Shown here one piece after another: positions 57,305 to 64,000 of a DNA stretch of 64,000 nt. This DNA comes from Chryseomicrobium palamuruense (GTDB taxonomy: Bacteria; Bacillota; Bacilli; Bacillales_A; Planococcaceae), in assembly GCF_042649045.1 (NCBI RefSeq), contig NZ_JBHSEF010000009.1:310001-374000 (forward strand), written 5' to 3'. Every line of letters begins with the position of its first letter. Position 1 is the first letter of the stretch. Under the pieces are notes generated by a model, which saw nothing but the letters and a program-made list of their open reading frames with translations, was not told the DNA's origin and did no database searches. Both the position numbers and the translations under genes were made by a program.

Positions 57305-60300
57305 GTGGCACAAGTAGAAATCTACCGTCCGGCCAATCCGGTTCGGTTTGTAACGGCATCGAGTCTATTTGACGGGCATGATGCATCGATCAATATCATG
57401 CGTCGTATCCTGCAAGCAAGCGGGGTCGAGGTCATACACCTTGGGCACAACCGCTCAGTGGAGGAAGTCGTCAATGCGGCGATTCAAGAAGACGTCCAGG
57501 GGATTGCGATTTCTTCGTATCAGGGAGGACACGTCGAATACTTTAAATACATGAAAGATTTGTTGAATGAAAAAGGCGCACCGCATATCCGCATTTACGG
57601 CGGCGGGGGCGGAGTTATTCTTCCGAAAGAGATCAAAGAACTTCATGCATACGGAATCAGTGGCATCTTTTCGCCAGAAGACGGACGTAAACTCGGTCTT
57701 CAAGGGATGATCAACCGGATGATTGCAGAATGTGATGTACCATCGCCTCCTGAAGGAGCCTTGGCTTTACTCGAAGAGACATCTGCTGACACCCCGGAGA
57801 AGCTCGCACTTCTCATTACGGTAGCAGAAGAGGCGGCACTGACGGGCGCGGAAGAAGCAAAACAACTCATTGAAGTGGCTCGCACAAAGTCAAAAGGTAC
57901 GCCGGTTCTTGGGATTACGGGGACAGGTGGCGCAGGGAAAAGTTCATTAACCGATGAATTGATCCGCCGTTTCTTGACGGAACTTCCGGAAAAACGCGTC
58001 GCGATTCTATCGATCGACCCGACGAAACAAAAGACAGGTGGCGCACTTCTTGGTGACCGCATCCGCATGAACGCCATCTTCAACAAACGTGTATTTATGC
58101 GTTCGCTCGCAACACGCGGATCTCGTACCGAATTATCCGGCGCAATCAAAGATGTGTTAGACGTAGTGAAAACAGCTGGTTACGACTTGATCATCGTTGA
58201 GACAAGCGGAATCGGACAAGGGGACGCAGAAATCACGACGATTTCAGACTTGTCGATGTACGTCATGACAAGCGAGTTCGGTGCCCCATCTCAGCTTGAG
58301 AAAATCGATATGATTGATTTTGCAGACCTGATTGTTATCAATAAGTTTGAACGCAAAGGCTCAGAAGACGCGCTTCGCCAAGTGCAGAAGCAGTACCAGC
58401 GTAGCCGCGAGTTATGGCACGACAACCTCGATACGATGCCTGTCTACGGCACCATCGCGAGTCAGTTCAACGACAAAGGCACGAACGCGTTGTTCGCGGC
58501 ACTCGTTGCGAAAATCAATGAGAAAGTTGGTTTGGATTGGACGACGTCGTATGAAGAATTTGCGAAGACGCAAAAGCAGAACGTCATCATTCCAAATGAC
58601 CGTCGCTACTACTTGCGCGAACTCACCGACACGGTACGAGGTTACCATACAAAGTCTGAGAAACAAGTGGACGTCGCACGTCGCTTGTTCCAATTAGAAG
58701 GCGCACTTGCGGCAGTGAGAGAAGCGGACAGTGAAGAGCTCCTCGTTCAGGCACTCGAAACACTGATCGACAAGGCGAAAAATGAATTAACAGCGGAATC
58801 GAAACAAATCCTTGAGAACTGGGAAGCGCTAAAAGAAGCGTATTCTGGGGACGAGTTCGTAACGAAAGTCCGAGATAAAGAGATTCGTACCATCTTGCGG
58901 ATAGAGAGCCTTTCCGGGCTAAAAATCCCGAAAGTGGCACTCCCGAAATTTAAAGATTACGGCGAAATCTTGCGCTGGGCGTATAAAGAAAACGTCCCAG
59001 GCTCATTCCCGTACACAGCAGGTGTATTCCCGTTCAAACGTGAAGGGGAAGATCCAAAACGTCAATTTGCTGGGGAAGGGACGCCGGAACGTACGAATCG
59101 TCGTTTCCACTACTTATCAAAAGACGACACAGCAAAGCGTCTATCGACAGCATTTGACTCTGTGACACTTTATGGAGAAGACCCAGACCACCGTCCGGAT
59201 ATTTACGGGAAAGTTGGGGAGTCGGGAGTAAACATCTGCACGCTAGATGACATGAAGAAGCTCTATGACGGATTCGACCTTTGTGCCCCGTCGACCTCTG
59301 TATCGATGACAATCAATGGTCCGGCCCCGATCATCTTGGCAATGTTCATGAACACAGCGATCGACCAGCAAGTGAAAAAGCGTGAGGAAGAACTCGGCCG
59401 CACCTTAACCGTAGAAGAGTTCACAGAAGTTCGCGAAGGCACGCTACAAGTCGTTCGTGGGACTGTGCAAGCAGATATCTTAAAAGAAGACCAAGGACAA
59501 AACACATGTATCTTCTCAACAGAGTTCGCTCTCCGTATGATGGGCGATATCCAGCAGTACTTCATCGACCACAAAGTACGCAACTACTATTCGGTATCGA
59601 TTTCTGGCTACCACATCGCGGAAGCGGGCGCGAACCCAATTTCTCAGCTTGCCTTCACATTATCGAATGGCTTCACGTATGTGGAGTATTACCTGAGCCG
59701 CGGAATGCATATTGACGATTTCGCTCCGAACTTGTCGTTCTTCTTCTCGAACGGTCTGGATCCGGAATACACAGTCATCGGCCGCGTGGCTCGTCGCATC
59801 TGGGCAGTCGCAATGCGCGAGAAATACGGCGCAAACGAGCGTTCTCAGAAACTGAAGTACCACGTCCAGACATCGGGCCGCAGCTTGCACGCGCAGGAAA
59901 TCGACTTCAACGATATCCGCACGACGCTTCAAGCGTTGATGGCCTTGCAGGATAACTGTAACTCGCTTCACACGAATGCGTATGACGAAGCGATTACGAC
60001 ACCAACAGAAGAATCGGTGCGCCGCGCGATGGCAATACAGATGATCATTACGAAAGAACACGGTCTATCGAAAAACGAGAACCCGCTACAAGGCGCGTTC
60101 ATCATTGAAGAACTCACGGACCTTGTGGAAGAAATGGTTCTTCAAGAATTCGACCGCATGAATGACCGCGGCGGCGTGCTTGGTGCCATGGAAACGCAGT
60201 ACCAACGCGGCAAGATTCAAGAAGAATCGATGCACTATGAAATGAAAAAACACACAGGCGAACTCCCAATCATCGGTGTCAACACGTATCTGAACCCGAA

Positions 60301-60562
60301 CCCGGCATCAGAAGACGACATCGACAACATGGAAATCGCACGTGCGTCTACCGAAGAAAAAGAAATCCAAATCACGAATTTACGCAGTTTCCAAAACTCC
60401 CATGCAGATGCTGCCGAAGCAGCCCTCACGCGACTCAAAGACGTGGCGAAGACGGGTGGCAACATCTTCGAAGAGCTCATGAACACTGTTAAAGTCGCGA
60501 GCCTCGGTCAAATCACCAACGCCCTGTACGAAGTAGGCGGGCAGTATCGGAGAAATATGTAA
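57305..60562 (+). CDS. icmF: Fused isobutyryl-CoA mutase IcmF
   Basis: A 1085-residue AdoCbl-dependent mutase that interconverts isobutyryl-CoA and butyryl-CoA. The B12 domain (1-140) has DGHDASI (23-29), with His25 the cobalt ligand. The G-protein chaperone domain has GTGGAGKS (206-213) and loads the cofactor. A linker and the TIM-barrel mutase domain (about 550-1085) follow, with FPYTAGVFPFKREGEDP and SGYHIAEAGANP. It starts with GTG at 57305, directly after the regulator. It links valine or branched-chain acyl-CoA to the beta-oxidation genes upstream and needs the PduO product. Confidence 0.96.
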   Translation: MAQVEIYRPANPVRFVTASSLFDGHDASINIMRRILQASGVEVIHLGHNRSVEEVVNAAIQEDVQGIAISSYQGGHVEYFKYMKDLLNEKGAPHIRIYGGGGGVILPKEIKELHAYGISGIFSPEDGRKLGLQGMINRMIAECDVPSPPEGALALLEETSADTPEKLALLITVAEEAALTGAEEAKQLIEVARTKSKGTPVLGITGTGGAGKSSLTDELIRRFLTELPEKRVAILSIDPTKQKTGGALLGDRIRMNAIFNKRVFMRSLATRGSRTELSGAIKDVLDVVKTAGYDLIIVETSGIGQGDAEITTISDLSMYVMTSEFGAPSQLEKIDMIDFADLIVINKFERKGSEDALRQVQKQYQRSRELWHDNLDTMPVYGTIASQFNDKGTNALFAALVAKINEKVGLDWTTSYEEFAKTQKQNVIIPNDRRYYLRELTDTVRGYHTKSEKQVDVARRLFQLEGALAAVREADSEELLVQALETLIDKAKNELTAESKQILENWEALKEAYSGDEFVTKVRDKEIRTILRIESLSGLKIPKVALPKFKDYGEILRWAYKENVPGSFPYTAGVFPFKREGEDPKRQFAGEGTPERTNRRFHYLSKDDTAKRLSTAFDSVTLYGEDPDHRPDIYGKVGESGVNICTLDDMKKLYDGFDLCAPSTSVSMTINGPAPIILAMFMNTAIDQQVKKREEELGRTLTVEEFTEVREGTLQVVRGTVQADILKEDQGQNTCIFSTEFALRMMGDIQQYFIDHKVRNYYSVSISGYHIAEAGANPISQLAFTLSNGFTYVEYYLSRGMHIDDFAPNLSFFFSNGLDPEYTVIGRVARRIWAVAMREKYGANERSQKLKYHVQTSGRSLHAQEIDFNDIRTTLQALMALQDNCNSLHTNAYDEAITTPTEESVRRAMAIQMIITKEHGLSKNENPLQGAFIIEELTDLVEEMVLQEFDRMNDRGGVLGAMETQYQRGKIQEESMHYEMKKHTGELPIIGVNTYLNPNPASEDDIDNMEIARASTEEKEIQITNLRSFQNSHADAAEAALTRLKDVAKTGGNIFEELMNTVKVASLGQITNALYEVGGQYRRNM

Positions 60563-60568
60563 CACCTA

Positions 60569-60604
60569 GATGTGGAAGATGCCTGGCGACGGGCATCTTT
60601 TTTT
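60569..60604 (+). terminator. Terminator of icmF with an H-type left end
   Basis: CTAGATGTGG (60568-60577) is the H left end. AAGATGCC (60576-60583) then pairs with GGCATCTT (60592-60599), followed by TTTTT. The H motif has been joined to a working terminator. Confidence 0.85.
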
Positions 60605-60607
60605 CGT

Positions 60608-60805
60608 GGCACGGTAACCGACACGGTAGCCGACACGGTCGAACCCAGGGTCGCCGAGTAGGAACGGGGGTAGGACAGCGGGTGGGTACGCGACACGGTC
60701 GAACCCAGGGTCGTCGAGTAGGAACGGGGGTAGGACAGCGGGTGGGTTCGCGACACGGCCGAACCCAGGGTCGCCGAGTAGGAACGCGACACGGTCCAAC
60801 CGACG
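60608..60805 (+). repeat. Minisatellite, 60-bp unit (3 copies)
   Basis: CGACACGGTCGA starts at 60631 and 60691, and CGACACGGCCGA at 60751. Each unit is five 12-bp modules: CGACACGGTCGA, ACCCAGGGTCGC, CGAGTAGGAACG, GGGGTAGGACAG, CGGGTGGGTACG. A partial unit follows. It directly follows the icmF terminator. Confidence 0.88.
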
Positions 60806-60875
60806 GACACTGTCGACTTGCGCTCCAGTAGTCGAAATAGTACGATTAATCTAACACTAAAGGGGGATGCATCTC

Positions 60876-61034
60876 ATGAAACAATTCATCGTTTGGCTAA
60901 TCATTCTCATCCTCCTGTTCATCACGGTCTTTGTCTACAACGACCAAATCAGCAGTGTACCCCTTCTGATTCTCGCCTTTTTTCTCTTTGGTGTAGGCTT
61001 CTACATTTTGCGCACGAAAAAAAAGACAAAGTGA
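60876..61034 (+). CDS. Small two-helix membrane protein (52 residues)
   Basis: ATG at 60876 follows AAAGGGGGATG. The 52 residues form two hydrophobic stretches (IVWLIILILLFITVFVY, and LLILAFFLFGVGFYIL) split by a short polar NDQISS turn, with a Lys-rich end RTKKKTK. Both helices and the positive tail fit a small inner-membrane protein of the DUF1049/LapA-like shape. No family is certain. It lies between the minisatellite and rpoE. Confidence 0.72.
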   Translation: MKQFIVWLIILILLFITVFVYNDQISSVPLLILAFFLFGVGFYILRTKKKTK

Positions 61035-61105
61035 TAGTGGAAATCTTCCGCTAATATGGGTACAATGAAAGGTATGCAAACGGAACCAGAAAGGACGTTG
61101 ACCGA

Positions 61106-61666
61106 ATGAATTTTCGTGAGATGACGAAAGAGCAATTACAAGAAGAATCCCTAATTAACCTAGCATTCGCTATTTTAACTGACCGTCGTGAAGCACTTGA
61201 CTTAGGAGATCTATTTCAAGCCATTCAAGACGTAACAGGATATACAGACGCTCAAATGGAAACGAAAAAACTGCAATTCTATACAGACATGAACATCGAT
61301 GGCCGCTTCCTGGCGACATCCGAATACAAATGGGGCCTTCGTGAATGGTACCCAGTCGACACGATCGAAGAAGAGTCTGCGCCAACGGTTAAAGTCCGCA
61401 AGAAGAAAGCGAAAGTAGCAGACGATGAAGACGAAGAAATCATAGAAGACGAAGATGAACTTCTCTATGATGAAGACGAAGAAATCGAAGAACTTATCGA
61501 TGATGAAGACGAAGACGATGATAAGGACGAAGATGATGACGTGATCGACATTCCGGACGTAGATGTGGACGAAGAAGACATTGATGAAGATTTGATCGAA
61601 GCAGATGACGAGTTTGAGATTGATGATGAAGGTGACGTGGAAGAAGATGAGGAAGAAGAACTGTAA
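61106..61666 (+). CDS. rpoE: RNA polymerase delta subunit
   Basis: A 186-residue RpoE. The folded N-terminal domain (1-90: EESLINLAFAILTDRREAL) binds core polymerase; after a Lys-rich patch (about 100-106) the rest is a disordered Asp/Glu tail that displaces nucleic acid and speeds recycling. AAAGGACG lies upstream. Its place before pyrG is conserved in Bacillales. Confidence 0.95.
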   Translation: MNFREMTKEQLQEESLINLAFAILTDRREALDLGDLFQAIQDVTGYTDAQMETKKLQFYTDMNIDGRFLATSEYKWGLREWYPVDTIEEESAPTVKVRKKKAKVADDEDEEIIEDEDELLYDEDEEIEELIDDEDEDDDKDEDDDVIDIPDVDVDEEDIDEDLIEADDEFEIDDEGDVEEDEEEEL

Positions 61667-61673
61667 TTCATCC

Positions 61674-61702
61674 TTGACTTATTTGGCAAATCGCTATACG
61701 AT
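61674..61702 (+). promoter_or_regulatory. pyrG promoter
   Basis: TTGACT (61674-61679), a 17-base spacer and TACGAT (61697-61702). The expected start is the G run at 61709-61711, 7 bases on. Confidence 0.8.
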
Positions 61703-61708
61703 TTAATT

Positions 61709-61781
61709 GGGCTCTCTAAAAGAGACAACAACCAATGTGCATAATGCGCTCCCCTGCAATACAGCAGGAGGGCGCTTTTTT
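61709..61781 (+). promoter_or_regulatory. CTP-sensing pyrG attenuator
   Basis: The transcript would start GGGCUC, the signal for reiterative G addition at low CTP in B. subtilis pyrG. The terminator GCGCTCCCCTGC / GCAGGAGGGCGC (61746-61775) is followed by TTTTTT. The CTCCCCT strand can pair with extra G residues at the 5-prime end, which would prevent termination. The layout matches the known mechanism. Confidence 0.85.
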
Positions 61782-61910
61782 TGTTTGATGGAGATCGGAC
61801 TCCATCGTTCATAGATAAAGACATTTCCTGTATTCCTATCGGAACGCAAGATATGTCTTTTCCGTTTTTCAAGAACTATTCCGGCAATTCAATCAATAGG
61901 AGGAACACAC

Positions 61911-63518
61911 ATGACAAAATATATTTTCGTAACAGGCGGCGTTGTTTCGTCACTTGGTAAAGGAATCACGGCAGCATCCCTTGGACGTCTACTCAAAAAT
62001 CGCGGACTGAGCATTACTATCCAAAAGTTTGACCCCTACATCAACATCGATCCAGGTACGATGAGCCCGTACCAACACGGAGAAGTATTTGTAACGGATG
62101 ACGGTGCGGAAACGGATCTTGATCTTGGGCACTACGAGCGTTTCATCGACATCAACTTGAACAAATACTCGAACATCACGACTGGGAAAGTCTACTCGTC
62201 TGTCCTTCGCAAAGAGCGTCGCGGCGATTACAACGGTGGAACAGTTCAAGTGATTCCGCACATTACCAACGAAATCAAAGAACGCCTATATCTTGCTGCG
62301 CGTGAAACACAAGCAGACATCGTCATCACAGAAATCGGTGGAACAGTAGGGGATATCGAATCTCTTCCATTCCTTGAGTCGATCCGTCAAATGAAACGTG
62401 ACGTCGGTAGTGAAAACGTCATGTACATTCACGTGACGCTTCTTCCCTACATCAGTGCAGCAGGCGAAATGAAAACGAAACCGACACAACACTCAGTCAA
62501 AGAACTGCGTTCACTTGGTATCCAACCAAACGTCATTGTCGTGCGTTCAGAAGCGCCAGTGCCACAAGACATGAAAGACAAAATTGCTCTTTTCTGTGAC
62601 ATCAAACCGGAAGAGGTCATCGAAGCGCTCGATGCAGAATCTTTATACGAAATCCCGCTTCATTTACAAGAGCAAAATTTAGATCAAATCGTACTTGACC
62701 ACTTCAAGCTGGAGAACAAAGAGGCAGACATGAGTGACTGGAAAGATCTTGTGTCACTTGTAAAAGGACTTTCGAGCAAAGTCAAAATCGGCTTAGTAGG
62801 TAAATACGTGGAGCTTCCGGACGCGTACATTTCTGTTGTGGAAGCACTGAAACACGCAGGCTATGCATTTGACTCGGACATTGAAATCAAGTGGATCAAC
62901 GCAGAACATGTGAATGAAGAAAATGTCCAGGAACTGCTTTCCGATGTAGATGGTATCTTGGTTCCTGGCGGATTCGGTGATCGCGGCGTCGAAGGGAAGA
63001 TTTTAGCTACAAAATATGCGCGTGAAAACAGCGTTCCGTTCTTAGGGATTTGTCTAGGAATGCAGTTGGCAACAATTGAATTTGCTCGTTCGATCTTAAA
63101 GCTTGAAGGCGCACATTCTACTGAATTAAACCCGGAAACGCCACATAGCATCATCGACTTGCTTCCGGAACAAAAAGACGTGGAAGACCTCGGCGGAACG
63201 CTTCGTCTGGGACTGTATCCATGTAAGTTGAAACCAGGCTCGAAAGCACGCGAAGCGTACGGTGAGGACCTCGTGTATGAGCGTCACCGTCACCGTTATG
63301 AGTTCAATAACGAATTCCGTGAAGCGTTTGAACAACAAGGTTTCTCTTTCTCTGGAACAAGCCCGGATGGCCGCTTGGTCGAAATCATCGAACTTCCGGA
63401 GCACCCGTTCTTCTTGGCATCTCAGTTCCACCCAGAGTTCGTCTCACGCCCAACGCGCCCTCAGCCGTTGTTCCGTGAGTTCATTCGTGCCTCTGTCGAC
63501 GCACGTGAATCGAAATAA
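61911..63518 (+). CDS. pyrG: CTP synthase
   Basis: A 535-residue enzyme. The amidoligase domain (1-265) starts with YIFVTGGVVSSLGKGITAA, with a P-loop that binds ATP; the glutamine amidotransferase domain has the nucleophile Cys in FLGICLGMQ and the His-Glu pair in QFHPEFVSRP. It makes CTP from UTP with glutamine. AGGAGGAACAC precedes the ATG. Controlled by the attenuator above. Confidence 0.97.
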   Translation: MTKYIFVTGGVVSSLGKGITAASLGRLLKNRGLSITIQKFDPYINIDPGTMSPYQHGEVFVTDDGAETDLDLGHYERFIDINLNKYSNITTGKVYSSVLRKERRGDYNGGTVQVIPHITNEIKERLYLAARETQADIVITEIGGTVGDIESLPFLESIRQMKRDVGSENVMYIHVTLLPYISAAGEMKTKPTQHSVKELRSLGIQPNVIVVRSEAPVPQDMKDKIALFCDIKPEEVIEALDAESLYEIPLHLQEQNLDQIVLDHFKLENKEADMSDWKDLVSLVKGLSSKVKIGLVGKYVELPDAYISVVEALKHAGYAFDSDIEIKWINAEHVNEENVQELLSDVDGILVPGGFGDRGVEGKILATKYARENSVPFLGICLGMQLATIEFARSILKLEGAHSTELNPETPHSIIDLLPEQKDVEDLGGTLRLGLYPCKLKPGSKAREAYGEDLVYERHRHRYEFNNEFREAFEQQGFSFSGTSPDGRLVEIIELPEHPFFLASQFHPEFVSRPTRPQPLFREFIRASVDARESK

Positions 63519-63572
63519 ATGAAATGAATATTTAGTCTAACTAGCAACTGATTTTTCAGTTGAAATGAGGAC

Positions 63573-63625
63573 AAAAAAAGACCCGTTGCATCTGAGGAGA
63601 ACACTCAGACACCACGGGTCTTTTT
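63573..63625 (+). terminator. Terminator of pyrG
   Basis: AAAGACCCGT (63577-63586) pairs with ACGGGTCTTT (63614-63623), with CTGAG / CTCAG inside; T-rich bases on one side and A-rich on the other allow two-way use. Confidence 0.9.
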
Positions 63626-63701
63626 ATGTCATCTATTGTTGAAAACTAATTTTCGATTAAACCATAAATTCCTAAAGATTTTTCTCCGGAAGATGTTGAG
63701 C

Positions 63702-64000
63702 CTATTCCCAATCCTCCGTCATCTCACGTACGCTAAGAAGCACGGCTTCGTAAATGAAGAGGGCGGCGAAGGCGTACGGCAGGACGACACGGTCGCCGGT
63801 GTCGGTTGGGAGTAACCCTTTTGAGATGTCAACGGAGACGTATGTGTATGCGAGGTCAGCAAGTGGATTGGTCTCGTCGGGCTTATCAGCCGTCAATGCG
63901 CTGAAGGGGATGAACGAATCGGCGAGTGACTGCGCAAGCGATAGCGCTTCCGGGTGGGTGGCATGGGTAGTTAAAATCCATACGCGGTCTGCGGATGTAA
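63702..64000 (-). CDS. DUF2529 family protein (YwjG-like), C-terminal part
   Basis: The gene enters from the right edge, reading TSADRVWILTTHATHPEA and on to PYAFAALFIYEAVLLSVREM before the stop at 63702; about 99 residues are seen. The TGLLP-like KGLLPTDTGDR segment and the SIS-like strand pattern fit DUF2529, which lies next to pyrG in B. subtilis as ywjG. Here it is convergent with pyrG. Function unknown. The start lies outside the window. Confidence 0.75.
   Translation of the reverse strand, partial: TSADRVWILTTHATHPEALSLAQSLADSFIPFSALTADKPDETNPLADLAYTYVSVDISKGLLPTDTGDRVVLPYAFAALFIYEAVLLSVREMTEDWE

Noticed and set aside
61465..61872. Serine-rich protein on the minus strand of rpoE
   Set aside because: It is the antisense of the Asp/Glu-rich tail of rpoE (GAT/GAA codons read as Ser).
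1..64000. tRNA, rRNA, prophage or conjugative element genes
   Set aside because: I saw no cloverleaf or rRNA signatures and no integrase, capsid or mobilisation proteins; the only coding mobile element is the group II intron.

Overview
The window is a chromosomal segment of a low-to-mid GC Gram-positive bacterium of the order Bacillales. The gene order from pdxK and ung through hemQ, pta, lipL, rsfA, ywfO, ywgA, ywhB, ywhD, pbpG, speE-speB, ywiB-argS, fadF-acdA, rpoE and pyrG follows the ywd-ywj region of Bacillus subtilis. Bacillithiol (bshB2), coproporphyrin-type heme synthesis (hemQ), S-box and pyrG attenuation fit this. The species is not read from the sequence; a Planococcaceae-like member is my inference. 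The sporulation regulator rsfA hints at a spore former or a recent descendant of one.

Layout. 1-11.6 kb: the end of a GNAT acetyltransferase, a glycerophosphodiesterase, a frameshifted DUF2804 gene, DegV, a PlsY paralogue, a nitroreductase, an M20 dipeptidase, a CNNM-type membrane protein, an ECF sigma factor, an ABC-F ATPase, a GT-B protein and an antiporter relic. 11.8-24 kb: topB, a YczE-type membrane protein, kbl, the SAM-riboswitch-controlled metNIQ methionine transporter, tdh, a group IIC intron and a YjiH-type transporter. 24-36.5 kb: yojF-bshB2, pdxK, ung and its neighbours, hemQ, pta, lipL, rsfA, ywfO-ywgA, ywhB and ywhD. 36.9-44.2 kb: pbpG, polyamine genes speE-speB, a dead GGDEF gene, and ywiB-argS. 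44.2-48.5 kb: a cobalamin-riboswitch operon for B12 uptake, salvage and adenosylation. 49.6-60.6 kb: a fatty-acid and branched-chain acyl-CoA catabolic cluster (fadF, thiolase, 3-hydroxyacyl-CoA dehydrogenase, two acyl-CoA dehydrogenases, TetR regulator, AdoCbl-dependent icmF). 60.8-64 kb: a small membrane protein, rpoE, pyrG with its CTP-sensing leader, and a DUF2529 gene.

Links between genes. B12 import, cobinamide salvage (CbiZ domain) and adenosylation (PduO) would supply the AdoCbl used by IcmF 9 kb away. kbl and tdh form one threonine-degradation pathway but are split by the metNIQ block. A FadR-like palindrome lies in the fadF promoter and a CcpA (cre) match lies upstream of the thiolase, which suggests lipid-responsive and catabolite control of the cluster.

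The most unusual content is intergenic. Four kinds of repeat fill most of the long gaps. (1) About sixteen copies or fragments of a roughly 120-bp hairpin element, here called H, with left end CTAGATGTGGAG, right end CAACTCGAT, and a seven-base apical loop GNNCTTT. Its stems differ between copies but stay paired. (2) Three copies of a larger palindromic element, here called K, all between convergent genes. Two carry an H element in the apex and the third is the uninterrupted form. (3) Minisatellites built from 12-bp modules with periods of 48, 60 and 72 bp. (4) Iteron-like arrays with an exact 22-bp period in two unrelated sequence types. H elements lie almost always in the sense orientation just after genes, and several left ends contain the stop codon of the gene before them. 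This repeat system is the best candidate for something undescribed.
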